Origin: JAAFIW01 sp031414805
GTDB lineage: Bacteria > Pseudomonadota > Gammaproteobacteria > Burkholderiales > Burkholderiaceae_C
DNA: 64,000 bases
NCBI GenBank assembly: GCA_031414805.1
Contig: JANOQJ010000084.1
Span: forward strand, 4,744 to 68,743
Direction: 5' to 3'
Translations under genes and position numbers: made by a program
In this document: one piece after another, positions 1 through 8,967 of the stretch
How positions within the stretch are numbered: position 1 is the stretch's first letter
Layout: each line of letters begins with the position of its first letter
The notes under the pieces: generated by a model
Database searches by the model: none
What the model was told of the DNA's origin: nothing
Seen by the model: the letters and a program-made list of their open reading frames with translations, nothing else

Positions 1-714
1 TACCAGCACAAAGAACGCATACAGCTCCCACATGTGGCCCCAGTAGCCCAACACGCTGGCTCGCAGCCGCCGATCGGACCAGACCCAAGCCAAAGCCTGC
101 AGCTTGATGGGCACCCGGCCCGCAGCGGTGGCCGGTGCCGGCAGCAGCCAGCCCACGGCCAGCCCGCCGCACACCGCCAGGGCTGACACCGCCAGAACCA
201 CGCCCTGCCAGGGCACGGCGCCCAACCAGCCGCTGGTGGCCAGCGCACGCAGCCCGTGCGGCAAGGCCGTGCCCAACACCAGCGCACCAATCAAGAACCC
301 CATGGCTGCACCCAAGCCCTGGCGGTACCAGCTGGCGGCAATCTTCATGCCCACGGGGTAAATGCCCGCCAGCAAAAAGCCCACAGCAAAACGCAAAACC
401 AGTAGCAGCGCCAGGCTGCCATCGGCCAGCAGCACGGCGGCATTGACGGCCGCGCCCAGCAGGGCGCACCACAAAAATACCCGCGTCGGCGCAAAGCGGT
501 CGGCCAGCATCAGCAAGGCAAAGACCAGCGTGCCGGCCACAAAGCCCAGTTGCACCGCTGACGTGAGCCAACCCACGGCGGGTGCCGGCAAGCCCCAGGC
601 GCGCTGCAAATCGGGCATCACGGCGTTGACGGCAAACCACAGCGAGGTACAGGCAAATTGCGCCAGCACCAGGATGGGCAACACGTGCCGGGGAACGGCT
701 TGGGCCTGCTGCAC
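1..714 (-). CDS. MFS transporter, N-terminal part (runs off window)
   Basis: The minus strand is open from about base 790 to the window edge; I take the GTG at 714 as start, giving 238 visible codons. The product is very hydrophobic with about seven membrane segments. The loop after the second segment reads LMLADRFAPTR, which fits the MFS motif A position (G-x-L-A-D-R-x-G-R). An inner-membrane solute transporter is expected; the substrate cannot be read. The frame is also open back into the 3' end of the upstream yciH-like gene, so the true start may overlap it and the two are probably cotranscribed. The C-terminal half lies outside the window. Confidence 0.75.
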   Translation of the reverse strand, partial: MQQAQAVPRHVLPILVLAQFACTSLWFAVNAVMPDLQRAWGLPAPAVGWLTSAVQLGFVAGTLVFALLMLADRFAPTRVFLWCALLGAAVNAAVLLADGSLALLLVLRFAVGFLLAGIYPVGMKIAASWYRQGLGAAMGFLIGALVLGTALPHGLRALATSGWLGAVPWQGVVLAVSALAVCGGLAVGWLLPAPATAAGRVPIKLQALAWVWSDRRLRASVLGYWGHMWELYAFFVLV

Positions 715-728
715 TGGATGCTTGGGCT

Positions 729-1100
729 CTACCCACCCACCCGTTTCACCGTGCGCCCCTGCGTGCGCAGCAATTCCATCAACTTGTCCACATGGTCACC
801 CTGTACCTCAATCACCCCGTCTTTGGCGGTGCCGCCGCTGCCGCACGCGGTTTTGAGTTGCTTGGCCAGCGCTGCCAGAGCCGTTTCCTCCAGTGCCAGA
901 CCCCGCACCACGGTGACTGCCTTGCCGCCGCGGCCCTTGGTTTCGCGCTGCACCCGCACGATGCCGTCGCCCGCCGGAGGTGGCACCGCCTTTTTGCACA
1001 CGCACTGCGCCACCGGCTGGCTGCACGCGGGGCACATGCGGCCCGACTCGGTGGAATAAACCAGGGCACTTAAGGATTGAAGACCTTTCATGGCGGGCAT
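729..1100 (-). CDS. yciH: SUI1/eIF1-like translation factor (YciH family)
   Basis: 123 aa, the usual YciH length. Residues ~46-123 form a SUI1/eIF1-like domain ending in the typical GRTVKRVGG tail, including the stretch VIEVQGDHVDKLMELL. The N-terminus carries four cysteines (C23, C26, C33, C35) that could make a small zinc knuckle, as in many proteobacterial YciH proteins. The family is related to eukaryotic eIF1 and is thought to affect start-codon fidelity or stress translation in bacteria. An internal ATG at 1091 (MKGL) is an equally likely start. The MFS gene follows directly. Confidence 0.85.
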   Translation of the reverse strand: MPAMKGLQSLSALVYSTESGRMCPACSQPVAQCVCKKAVPPPAGDGIVRVQRETKGRGGKAVTVVRGLALEETALAALAKQLKTACGSGGTAKDGVIEVQGDHVDKLMELLRTQGRTVKRVGG

Positions 1101-1181
1101 TGTGGCAAAAGCCTCCCATCACGCTGGCCAATCCACACACCCAAGGAATTGCGCCATGTATCGGCAAATGCTATACAAACC

Positions 1182-1218
1182 ATAGCAGCTTGAGCAGTAT
1201 TTAAAAGGGCTAGAGCCC
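1182..1218 (+). repeat. Repeat A copy (intergenic)
   Basis: ATAGCAGCTTGAGCAGTAT followed by the conserved AAGGGCT tail. It lies between yciH and the ankyrin gene. The 12-bp core is a dyad with 5-bp arms around a 2-bp centre. Confidence 0.8.
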
Positions 1219-1259
1219 ATTTTTACCTGGTTATATACATGCCTGAAACGCTGAAAACT

Positions 1260-1323
1260 GTCATTCCCGCGTAGGCGGGAATCCACCTTCGAGCGCCTGG
1301 ATTCCCGCCTACGCGGGAATGAC
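1260..1323. repeat. REP-like palindromic repeat (ATTCCCGCCTACGCGGGAAT type)
   Basis: Two inverted arms of about 26 bp, each holding ATTCCCGC, GTAGG and CGGGAAT, separated by a ~12-bp loop. The whole unit can fold as a long hairpin. Elements with this CGGGAAT arm are common between genes in many beta- and gammaproteobacteria. It sits about 100 bp upstream of the ankyrin gene. Confidence 0.85.
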
Positions 1324-1426
1324 GGTCTGAGGTATGCACCTGATTTCTGCGTTGTTCAGTATTTCGCCGTGTTGCTTGTTGAAAGCCAGATTTTTCAGAG
1401 TAAAAACAGGGTTAACAGGAGCATTG

Positions 1427-2323
1427 ATGACACAAGACCATGGACTGCGGCGATTTTTATTTCGGCTGATTCCTGTGCTGATGGTGGTCAGCTTCGTGGC
1501 CTGGTGCTCCTCGGGCAATAACACCAAGCGCGAGTCCAACAAGGTTCGCGTGGAGCTGACCGAGATGATGATGACGGAGGGTCTCATCAGCAACCCGAGC
1601 GAAGCAGAGGCGCTGGACAAAGTAGCCCGGCGCATGGGGCAGCCAGGCATGAACCAGCTGCTGTATGCCGCTGCTGGCAACCACAGCCTGGAGGTGGTCA
1701 AGTGGATCGTCGCCAACGGCGCAGATCCAAAGAATGTGGGCATGCTGAAAGACAAAACACTCATTCAGCAAGCCGTGAGCGGGGGCCAGCTAGACAGGCT
1801 GGACTACTTTTTAAGCCTGGGGCTGGACCCTCTCGAAAAAAGCCGCGATGGCCGCAGCCTGCTGCACATCGCAGCCGAGGGCGGAATGAACGAGCCCATG
1901 CTGAAAACCCTGCTGGCCAAGGGCCTGCGCCTGGATGCCACCGACCCGGCCGGGGCCACCGCCCTGCACTACGCCAGCGTGCGCTCCATCGGCGTGCTGG
2001 TCAACGCCGGCCTGGCTGTGGAGTCGCACGACGCCACCAAGCGCACACCGCTGCACTACGCCGCCGTGGCCGGACAAGGCGAGCGCATCACCGAGTTAGT
2101 GCGCATGAGTGCATCGGTTTTTGCGTCAGACGACAAAGGCCGTACGCCCTTGCACCTCGCAGCACGGGTGGGATCTGAAAACGCGGTGGACGCCCTGCTC
2201 GCTGCCAGTGCGCCCCGTACCCTTCGCGACGCAGACAACAACACACCGCTGGATTTGCTGGAAATGGCCATGCGCGCTGACAAAAAGATGGGTGCTGCGC
2301 AGGGACTGGTGGCGAAGCTGTAA
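1427..2323 (+). CDS. Membrane-anchored ankyrin-repeat protein
   Basis: Start chosen at ATG 1427, which has CAGGAG six bases upstream; the longer frame from 1334 would begin between the repeats without a ribosome site. 298 aa. Residues ~11-30 are one hydrophobic segment (membrane anchor or uncleaved signal); the cysteine after it is preceded by Trp, so it is not a good lipobox. Residues ~85-290 contain about six ankyrin repeats, seen as recurring G-x-TPLHYAA and G-R-TPLHLAA turns. The repeats should face the periplasm and bind a protein partner that cannot be named. Ankyrin proteins of this kind sometimes accompany oxidative-stress or peptidase genes. Confidence 0.85.
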   Translation: MTQDHGLRRFLFRLIPVLMVVSFVAWCSSGNNTKRESNKVRVELTEMMMTEGLISNPSEAEALDKVARRMGQPGMNQLLYAAAGNHSLEVVKWIVANGADPKNVGMLKDKTLIQQAVSGGQLDRLDYFLSLGLDPLEKSRDGRSLLHIAAEGGMNEPMLKTLLAKGLRLDATDPAGATALHYASVRSIGVLVNAGLAVESHDATKRTPLHYAAVAGQGERITELVRMSASVFASDDKGRTPLHLAARVGSENAVDALLAASAPRTLRDADNNTPLDLLEMAMRADKKMGAAQGLVAKL

Positions 2324-2367
2324 TAGGCTGCCCCGTCGCCCACATGCAAACCCTTTCAACACAAGCC

Positions 2368-3772
2368 ATGAAACAGCGCAATGTAGTGACATTGCACGGC
2401 AGGGCCTGGACAGCGGCGCTGTTCAGCGCCCTGGCTGTCAGTGCTTGCGGCGGTGGGGGTGGCGACATGCCGGTCGTAGCCGCCCCGCCGCCGGTGGCCG
2501 TGCCATCCCGACCACCACCCACACCCACCCACACCCACCCCAGCCACCACCCCAGCCACCACCCTACCCACCGCCAACCCCAACCGCCCCATCTTGACAA
2601 CCGCGCTCACGGTCGATGTGGCAGCCCGCACGGCCAGTGCCGTCATCACCATGGCCGCCAGCCCGGCGGCCGGTGCCACGCTGGAGATCGGCGACACCGA
2701 GGTCATGCAGGTGCAGCAACACGGCGCGCCACTGCCCTGGCTGGATACCGGAAACCGCTTGCTGCTGGGGCTGCCTGCATCAGAGCAAACCGCCACCTTC
2801 ACCGTGGACTACCGCTACAGAGACCATACCCAGTTTGACGGTGCCCACCCGGCGGGCTACAGCTTCACCTGGCCTGACCACTGTGGCAACCTGTTTCCCT
2901 GCCAGTCACAGCCCGCCAACGGCGTTACCTTCACCCTGGCAGTGCGCAACCCGCCTGCAGGCCAACGCGTGATTGCACCCACCACCGCGCTACCCGCCGC
3001 GCCGGCCTATCAGCTGGCCTGGGCGATTGGCGACTACACCGATATGGACCTGGGCCGCACGCGCGCTGGCACGCAGATCGTGGCTTCGTTGCAGCCCGGC
3101 GAGGGCGCGCGCATGGCCGCAGGCACCACGCATTTGCTGGCTGCTTTCGACTGGCTGGAGTCCACCCTCGGCCCTTACCGATTTGGCCCCCAGGCGGGGC
3201 CGGTCTCCGTGCCGTGGGGGAATGATGCTTTTGGCGGCATGGAACACCACCCGCGCTGGCATATCAGCAGCGTCTCCATTGACGACACCGACACCCAGAT
3301 TCACGAAGCCGTGCACGGCTGGTTTGGCAACGGCGTGCGCATGGCCTGCTGGGAAGATTTTGTGCTCTCCGAAGGCACGGCCACGTATCTGGCCGCGCGC
3401 GCGCTGGACGTGGTGGCTCCGCAAGCGGGCGCAAATCTATGGGCCAGCTATGCCAGCCAGCTGGCAGGGCTGAATGGCAGCCAGCCGGTATGGCCCGAGG
3501 GCTGCAGCCTGGTGAACCCCGTGAAAGCCGGTCTCTACACCAAAGCCCCGTACATTCGCGGCGCGTACTTTCTGCGCGCGCTGGCCTTGAAGCTGGGCGC
3601 AAGCGCAGTGGACCAGACACTGGCCCGCTTCTACCGCAGCCACGTCGGCAAGGCCGCGAGCATGGGAGATCTGTTGACCCATATCGAGAGCGACACGGGC
3701 TACAACCCATCGACCTGCGCGGCGGCCTGGTTACGCTCGGCCAGCATTCCCGCCGTTGGGCCCTGCCCCTGA
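2368..3772 (+). pseudogene. M1-family zinc metallopeptidase lipoprotein, frameshifted in a proline-rich linker
   Basis: The 5' part (ATG 2368) encodes a lipoprotein signal with lipobox VSAC followed by Gly and Pro/Ala residues. From about 2520 the peptidase continues in another frame (open 2594-3772, 392 aa). That part has the exopeptidase motif FGGMEH and the zinc site HEAVH with E 19 residues after the second His (HExxH-x18-E; HEAVH codons at 3302-3316), so it is an M1 aminopeptidase-like enzyme. The break lies in a proline/threonine linker made of two exact 10-bp units (ACACCCACCC, 2521-2540). Removing one unit would join the two frames. It may be a slippage-switched gene, a pseudogene or a sequencing error; alternatively the peptidase could be made from an internal start without export. 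Confidence 0.65.
2521..2540 (+). repeat. Two tandem 10-bp units at the peptidase frameshift
   Basis: ACACCCACCC occurs twice in a row and is followed by two near-copies of CCCAGCCACCAC. Because 10 is not a multiple of 3, gain or loss of a unit changes the downstream reading frame. Confidence 0.85.
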
Positions 3773-3791
3773 AACAACGGGAAACTGCCTC

Positions 3792-4790
3792 TCAAGGCGC
3801 GGGTAGCGGTTGCCCCGGCTGCCAGGCATCGGCCAGCACTTTGGCCCGAACCAGCTCGACCGCCGACATGCTTTTGGCCAGGCCCTGCAGCTGACCGCCC
3901 GCCCAGGCGGCGCTTTTGCCGTCGGGCATCAAACCGACTTCAAGTGGCGTTTGCCCTGCCTGGCCTTCATGGCTGCGTTTGGCCAGGTCCAGCAGCGCAT
4001 GGGCGCGTACGGCGTCTTTTTGCAAACCGCCTGGATTGCCCGCATACAACATACCCAGGGCGTACAGGCCCGCGCCATGGCCCTGGCGGGCTGCCTTTGC
4101 GTACCAATTGGCTGCATGGGCCGGGTCTTGCGGCTCGCCGATACCTCTCTCAAACACATGGCCCAGCTGCACAAATGCGGCCCCGGAGCCTTCGTTAGCT
4201 GCTTTGCGAAGCCATTGCATGCTTTGCTCGTGGTTTTTTGGTACCTCGCGGTTCCCCTGACGCAGCAGCACCGCCAGGCGCACCATGGCGCTGGGGTCAC
4301 CCTGATCGGCATAGCGCTGCAACGTGGCCAGTGCCTGGCCCGATTTATCGCCGTCGCCGGCCTGTTTCTGCGCCGCGGCCAGTTCGGTTTCGCGGCCTAG
4401 CTGCGCTTGCGCTGCCGCCACGGCTTGCGCACGTTCGTTGTTCTGTGCACGCGCGGCCAGTTCGCTGGCGCTGGGGTTGGACTGCCGCCATTTCCACGCT
4501 CCAAAACCCAAGCCCGCCACAGTCAGCAGCAACACCGCCCAGCCCAGCGGAAACGGTCGCACCGGCTTGATTTGCGAGGGGTGAATCTTGGGCGTGCGGG
4601 CCTGTACGCGCTCAGCTGTACTGGTCGGCATCACCTTGTCGTAAGCCACCTGGCAGCGCGGGCATTGCCACGCTGGTGCCGAGTCGCTGGATTGGCGGAC
4701 ATAGCTGCAAGCGGCGCATTGCCGGCTCGCGCCTTCCTGCGGCGGCGGTGGTGTGTCGTTCACCAGGGAAAGTGTGGGCTCTGGGGTCAT
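3792..4790 (-). CDS. Sel1-repeat membrane protein with N-terminal zinc ribbon
   Basis: 332 aa. Two CxxC pairs (C25/C28 and C43/C46) form a small zinc ribbon, followed by a basic linker and one membrane segment at about residues 80-100. Residues ~150-285 contain Sel1/TPR-like repeats (A-x-x-G-x-x-x-A-x-x-x-L-G pattern, for example GHGAGLYALGMLYA). Such proteins are scaffolds for protein-protein contacts; no enzymatic residues are visible. The next gene upstream on the same strand is a response-regulator-like gene, with repeat A between them. Confidence 0.8.
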   Translation of the reverse strand: MTPEPTLSLVNDTPPPPQEGASRQCAACSYVRQSSDSAPAWQCPRCQVAYDKVMPTSTAERVQARTPKIHPSQIKPVRPFPLGWAVLLLTVAGLGFGAWKWRQSNPSASELAARAQNNERAQAVAAAQAQLGRETELAAAQKQAGDGDKSGQALATLQRYADQGDPSAMVRLAVLLRQGNREVPKNHEQSMQWLRKAANEGSGAAFVQLGHVFERGIGEPQDPAHAANWYAKAARQGHGAGLYALGMLYAGNPGGLQKDAVRAHALLDLAKRSHEGQAGQTPLEVGLMPDGKSAAWAGGQLQGLAKSMSAVELVRAKVLADAWQPGQPLPAP

Positions 4791-4831
4791 GGGTATGGTC
4801 CTTTAGCGCAAAAATGATCAAAAACCTCGAT

Positions 4832-4862
4832 TAGCCCTTATAGAATCTGCTCAAGCAGCTAT
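4832..4862 (-). repeat. Repeat A copy (intergenic)
   Basis: Minus-strand copy with the intact CTGCTTGAGCAG core and the TATAAGGGCTA tail, between the Sel1 gene and the response-regulator-like gene. Confidence 0.85.
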
Positions 4863-5614
4863 AAATTTCGTAGCAATTGAGCAAACTCTCCCGGATGCGG
4901 CGGGTTTTCAAAAACCGCGCGCAGGCCCAGCTTGCGGGCCTTGATGCGGTCTCGCAGGCGCACCCGGTTGGTCAATACCACGGTGTTGGCAATCTGCGGA
5001 TGCCTGCGGTTCACGCTGGCACGCACCGTTCGCAGAAACGCCCAGCCAGCCTGTCCCACGGTGTCCAGGTCGAGCACCAGCAAGTCGTATGGCTGAATCT
5101 GCATGAGTTGTAGCGCCAGCGGTCCATCGGTGGTTTCATCCACCCAGGTCAAGCCCGCCAAAGCCAGCTTGGCATGCAGATACAGCGTAGTCACGGTGTC
5201 GCCCGAGACGATCAGCGCCCGCGGGCCAGTTTGCGGCAGTTCCGGGGGGCGTGTGTCAGAAAAGTCCAGATCCAGATCCACGGCAGGCGAGGGAAACAGC
5301 TCGTCCATCACCTGCACCATCTGCGGCCAGTTCACTGGCCTGGCAAAGCTGGCATGTGCCGACGGTGGCACTTGGCTGATATCTTTGGCCACCCACAACA
5401 GCCGCGTGCCATCGGAGACCGGGAGGGTCTCCAGCACAAAGCGGCTCTCGTAGCTGTCGCCGTCCAGCAGCACCAAGCGGGGCGCATCAGGTGCGCCGGG
5501 CATCCACACCGCAAAGCTGACCGCCCGCTCGTAAGACAGGCGAAACAGCGTGTTCAAAGCATGACGTTCTACATCGCTGAAGCCCGCCACCTGAACAAAA
5601 ATCCGCTGCGTCAT
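4859..5614 (-). CDS. Response-regulator-like protein (degenerate REC fold)
   Basis: 251 aa. Residues ~130-251 resemble a CheY-type receiver: a first strand RALIVSGD, a strand LLVLDLDTVG ending in an acidic residue at the phosphoacceptor position, then VVLTNR and a final basic region. The N-terminal half (VRLVLLDGDS and RLLWVAKD) also has alternating strands and may be a second degenerate receiver. The acidic pocket at the first strand is poor (SGD), so phosphorylation is doubtful. There is no output domain and no histidine kinase nearby. The gene begins 48 bp after the phosphoribosyltransferase gene. The last bases overlap the edge of repeat A. Confidence 0.6.
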   Translation of the reverse strand: MTQRIFVQVAGFSDVERHALNTLFRLSYERAVSFAVWMPGAPDAPRLVLLDGDSYESRFVLETLPVSDGTRLLWVAKDISQVPPSAHASFARPVNWPQMVQVMDELFPSPAVDLDLDFSDTRPPELPQTGPRALIVSGDTVTTLYLHAKLALAGLTWVDETTDGPLALQLMQIQPYDLLVLDLDTVGQAGWAFLRTVRASVNRRHPQIANTVVLTNRVRLRDRIKARKLGLRAVFENPPHPGEFAQLLRNL

Positions 5615-5661
5615 GAGCGAAAGCGGTCACCGTGCAACACCACACTAGAACCCGCCACTTT

Positions 5662-6186
5662 TTATACCCGCCACTTTTCCAGGAGCTTCTCCGCGCCCAG
5701 GTCGTCGTAGCTTTCAAACGGCTGGTGAATCCAGGGGTTGGTGGGCAAAAACTCCACCGAGTAGTCGGGTGTGAAGCTGGAAACACCCTTGGTCCAGATC
5801 ACGGCGCTGCGCAACTCGGTGATGGGCTTGTAGCCTTTGCGCAGCATGTCAATGACCGCGACCAGCGTTTTGCCTGAGTCGGCCAGGTCGTCCACCAGCA
5901 GCACCTTGCCCGCAATCTCGCCCTTGGGTGTGGTGATGTAGCGGGCAATGTCCAGATGGCCTTGAACCGTACCAGCTTCCGCACGGTAAGAGCTGGTGGA
6001 CATGATGGCCAGCGGCTTGTTGAAGATGCGGCTCAAGATGTCGCCGGGGCGCATGCCGCCGCGGGCCAGGCACAGGATGGTGTCGAATTGCCAGCCTGAC
6101 TGGTGAATCTTGATGGCCAGCTTTTCGATGAGGTTGTGGTACTCGTCGTAACTCACATACAAGTGCTTGCCGTCTTCGGTCAACAT
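5662..6186 (-). CDS. Purine phosphoribosyltransferase
   Basis: 174 aa. The PRPP-binding signature VLLVDDLADSGKT occupies residues ~95-107, with an upstream LARGGMRPGD loop and a hood region like those of xanthine/hypoxanthine phosphoribosyltransferases. It should convert a free purine base plus PRPP to the nucleotide in the cytoplasm. It follows purA on the same strand, which suits purine salvage. ATG 6186 is preceded by AGGAG nine bases upstream. Base specificity (xanthine, guanine or hypoxanthine) cannot be settled from the sequence. Confidence 0.88.
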   Translation of the reverse strand: MLTEDGKHLYVSYDEYHNLIEKLAIKIHQSGWQFDTILCLARGGMRPGDILSRIFNKPLAIMSTSSYRAEAGTVQGHLDIARYITTPKGEIAGKVLLVDDLADSGKTLVAVIDMLRKGYKPITELRSAVIWTKGVSSFTPDYSVEFLPTNPWIHQPFESYDDLGAEKLLEKWRV

Positions 6187-6206
6187 AGATTGATACTCCT
6201 GAATTG

Positions 6207-6242
6207 ATAGCTGCTTGAGCAGTATTTATAAGGCCTGGTGGC
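6207..6242 (+). repeat. Repeat A copy (purA - phosphoribosyltransferase gap)
   Basis: Intact core ATAGCTGCTTGAGCAGTAT plus an AAGGCCTGGTGGC tail. It fills most of the short gap between purA and the phosphoribosyltransferase gene, just upstream of the latter's ribosome site. Confidence 0.9.
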
Positions 6243-6252
6243 AAATTTCATA

Positions 6253-7584
6253 TCAATCTGGCAGGTAAGGATGCCGCTTCATGATGGTGTGATCTCGATC
6301 CGGGCTGGTGGAGACCAGGTGAATCGGCACTCCGGTGGCCTGTTCGATGCGCTGCAGATACAGCCGGGCATTCACGGGTAATTGTTCATATTGGGTGATG
6401 CCGACGGTGCTGTCGCTCCAGCCTTGCAGCACCTCGTACACCGGCACGCAGCGCGATATGTCGTCAGCACCCATGGGCAGGATGTCGGTGAACTCGCCAT
6501 CCAGCTGGTAGCCGGTGCAAATTTGCAGCTCGGCAATGCCGTCCAGCACATCCAGCTTGGTGATGCACAGGCCCGAGAGGCCGTTGACCTGGGCCGAGCG
6601 CTTGAGCAGCGCCGCGTCGAACCAGCCGCAACGGCGGTAGCGCCCGGTGGTCACGCCTTTTTCAGCGCCCACGGTGGAGAGGTGGTAGCCGACAGTGCCG
6701 GGAGTTGCCCAGTCGAGCTCGGTGGGAAACGGTCCACCACCTACGCGGGTGCAATAAGCCTTGGTGATGCCCAATATGTAGTGCAGCAAACCGGGGCCTA
6801 CACCTGCACCCGCTGCCGCGTTGCCCGCCACACAGTTGCTGGAGGTGACGTACGGGTAGGTGCCGTGGTCCACGTCGAGCAAGGTGCCTTGCGCGCCCTC
6901 AAACAGCAAATTCGCACCGTTTTTGTGTGCTTCATTCAGCTCGCGCGAAACGTCGGCCATCATGGGTTTGAGCAGCTCGGCGTGGCGCATCGCGTCCGCG
7001 TAGACCGGTTCAAATTCAATCGCGGGTGCGTTCAGGTAGGTGGTCAGCACATGGTTGTGCAGTGCCAGCACCTCGCGCAACTTGGTGGCAAAGCGCTCGG
7101 GGTGTTTCAGGTCTTGCACGCGCAGCGCGCGGCGGGCCACTTTGTCTTCGTAGGCGGGGCCAATGCCGCGACCTGTGGTGCCAATTTTTTCAATACCGCC
7201 CTGCTCCCGCGCGGCCTCACGGGCAATATCCAGCGCGGCGTGAAACGGCAGGATCAGCGGGCAGGCTTCGGAGATGCGCAGACGCGAGCGCACGTCCACA
7301 CCGGCTTTTTCCAGGCCTTCGATTTCCTCGAACAACTTGGCCGCCGACAGCACCACGCCGTTGCCGATGTAGCACTTCACACCGGGTCGCATGATGCCGC
7401 TGGGGATCAGGTGCAGCGCGGTCTTCACGCCGTTGATCACCAGGGTGTGGCCCGCGTTGTGCCCGCCCTGAAAACGCACCACGCCCTGCGCCATTTCGGT
7501 GAGCCAGTCGACCAGCTTGCCCTTGCCCTCGTCACCCCATTGGGTACCGACGACGACCACGTTGCGTCCTTGTGTGTTTTTCAT
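6253..7584 (-). CDS. purA: Adenylosuccinate synthetase
   Basis: 443 aa from ATG 7584 (MKNTQG). The GTP-binding loop GTQWGDEGKGK is at residues 13-23, GGHNAGHT follows, and the GTTGRGIGPAYEDK and TTGRxRRCGWFD signatures are present. It joins IMP and aspartate with GTP to make adenylosuccinate, the first committed step to AMP. The frame stays open for 47 codons upstream, but that part only translates repeat B, so the upstream ATG is rejected. It follows hisZ, the normal order in Burkholderiales. Confidence 0.97.
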   Translation of the reverse strand: MKNTQGRNVVVVGTQWGDEGKGKLVDWLTEMAQGVVRFQGGHNAGHTLVINGVKTALHLIPSGIMRPGVKCYIGNGVVLSAAKLFEEIEGLEKAGVDVRSRLRISEACPLILPFHAALDIAREAAREQGGIEKIGTTGRGIGPAYEDKVARRALRVQDLKHPERFATKLREVLALHNHVLTTYLNAPAIEFEPVYADAMRHAELLKPMMADVSRELNEAHKNGANLLFEGAQGTLLDVDHGTYPYVTSSNCVAGNAAAGAGVGPGLLHYILGITKAYCTRVGGGPFPTELDWATPGTVGYHLSTVGAEKGVTTGRYRRCGWFDAALLKRSAQVNGLSGLCITKLDVLDGIAELQICTGYQLDGEFTDILPMGADDISRCVPVYEVLQGWSDSTVGITQYEQLPVNARLYLQRIEQATGVPIHLVSTSPDRDHTIMKRHPYLPD

Positions 7585-7615
7585 GTGAGGTTTGTAAAGG
7601 TGAAAGTCAAAATAT

Positions 7616-7700
7616 TTTGAACGCAGAGGACGCAGAAATAAAAACAAAGTGACTTGGCTTTTTTGCGTCCTCTGCGTAATTTTTGCGTCCTCTGCGTTCC
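7616..7700. repeat. Repeat B copy 1 (inverted repeat, hisZ-purA gap)
   Basis: Left arm GAACGCAGAGGACGCAGAA, AT-rich centre, right arm with two GCGTCCTCTGCG blocks ending CGTTC. The arms pair into a long hairpin. It fills the hisZ-purA gap. Confidence 0.9.
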
Positions 7701-7725
7701 GGTACCCGCGTCCTGGCACCCGCAT

Positions 7726-8910
7726 TCATAACGCTTGCACCACCCATTGCCCGTGCAATTGAACCAACTCCCGGTCGCAATGGAATTCGTCAATTTCGTG
7801 CTCATGCCCCGGCAGCACACACACGACGGTTTCACCGTTGTCGCGCAGACCCGCAATGGCAGACCGCAGCGCCTGCGCATCTGCACCATGCGGCCAGGGT
7901 GCGCGAATGGCTGCGCGCAGGGGGCGTTTGGCCACTACGCCCACCAACTCGCGTAAATCCAGGCTGAAGCCTACCGCCGGGCGGTTGCGTGCGTGCTGGT
8001 GGTCAAAAGCCGCACCCACGCCGTCGTATCGGCCACCGCGCACCAGCGCATCGGCCGCGCCAGGCGCGTACATGGCGAAACGGGCACCGCTGTAGTAGGC
8101 GTAGCCGCGCAGGTCGGCCAGGTCAATGCTGAGCGCCACGCCCGGCAGTTGCTGCACCAATTGTTCAGTCAACCACTTCAAATCTGATAGCGCCTTGAGC
8201 GCATCTGGAAAGGGCTGAAGGGCTTTTTCAGCCTCTATCAGCACCTGCACATCACCATACAGATTCACCAGAGCCAGCAAGGCCTGGCGCGAGGGCGCGG
8301 AAACCGCTTGGCTCAGCTGCGTGAGCGTGCTGGTGTCTTTGGTAGCCAGGCTCGCATGAATATCGGCGTGCAACGCTTGGTCGACATCAGCCAGTACGGC
8401 TCGCACCACACCCGCATGGGCCAGATCGCAGCGCACCCCTTGCACCTGCGCGTCTTGCAGGCAATCCAGCGCCAACAACAGGCTTTCCAGATCGGCTTCC
8501 AGCCCGGCGTGGCCATAGATTTCAGCCCCTAATTGCAGCGGCTCACGGGTGGCATGCGGGCGGCTCGGGCGCGTGTGCAGCACGGGGCCGCAGTAGCACA
8601 AGCGCGCCACGCCCTGGCGGTTGAGCAGGTGGCCGTCAATGCGGGCGACTTGCGGGGTGGTGTCGGCCCGCACACCCATCATGCGGCCGGAGAGTTGGTC
8701 CACCAGCTTGAAGGTTTGCAGATCGAGCGCCTGACCTGTACCGGTGAGCAGCGACTCCAGGTGCTCCACCAGTGGCGGCATGACCAGCTCATAACCATAA
8801 CGGCGGGCGGTATCCAGCAGATCGCGCCGCAGGTCTTCGATGTGCCGTGCCTCGGAGGGCAACACATCGGCAATATGATCCGGCAGCAGCCAGGGTGACC
8901 AGGCGGACAT
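7726..8910 (-). CDS. hisZ: ATP phosphoribosyltransferase regulatory subunit
   Basis: 394 aa. It resembles a class II histidyl-tRNA synthetase core without the anticodon domain: LPSEARHIEDLRR at the start, MPPLVEHLE, the motif-2-like region with RADTTPQVAR, and LRGYAYYSGARFAMY. HisZ binds short-form HisG and makes it active in the first step of histidine synthesis. Its place next to purA and downstream of hflC is typical of betaproteobacteria. Codons near 8187-8220 appear to include a diverged repeat A. Confidence 0.95.
   Translation of the reverse strand: MSAWSPWLLPDHIADVLPSEARHIEDLRRDLLDTARRYGYELVMPPLVEHLESLLTGTGQALDLQTFKLVDQLSGRMMGVRADTTPQVARIDGHLLNRQGVARLCYCGPVLHTRPSRPHATREPLQLGAEIYGHAGLEADLESLLLALDCLQDAQVQGVRCDLAHAGVVRAVLADVDQALHADIHASLATKDTSTLTQLSQAVSAPSRQALLALVNLYGDVQVLIEAEKALQPFPDALKALSDLKWLTEQLVQQLPGVALSIDLADLRGYAYYSGARFAMYAPGAADALVRGGRYDGVGAAFDHQHARNRPAVGFSLDLRELVGVVAKRPLRAAIRAPWPHGADAQALRSAIAGLRDNGETVVCVLPGHEHEIDEFHCDRELVQLHGQWVVQAL
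8187..8220 (+). repeat. Diverged repeat A inside hisZ
   Basis: GATAGCGCCTTGAGCGCAT followed by AAAGGGCTGAAGG keeps the layout of repeat A with several substitutions, and is translated as part of HisZ. Confidence 0.5.
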
Positions 8911-8967
8911 GTTTTTGTAGACGTTAGGGGAAACCGGTAGTTTAGCGGGGGGACCGTCGTTGTCAGC

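Noticed and set aside
2511..2580. CRISPR-like short repeats in the ACACCCACCC region
   Set aside because: Only two 10-bp units without spacers, inside a proline-coding linker.
6382..7620. Long plus-strand frame opposite purA (and similar frames opposite ispG, hisS and rluB)
   Set aside because: GC-rich codon-position shadows of real genes on the other strand, without domains or ribosome sites.
7585..7725. Upstream extension of purA by 47 codons
   Set aside because: It only translates repeat B and a low-complexity stretch; PurA proteins begin at the ATG at 7584.
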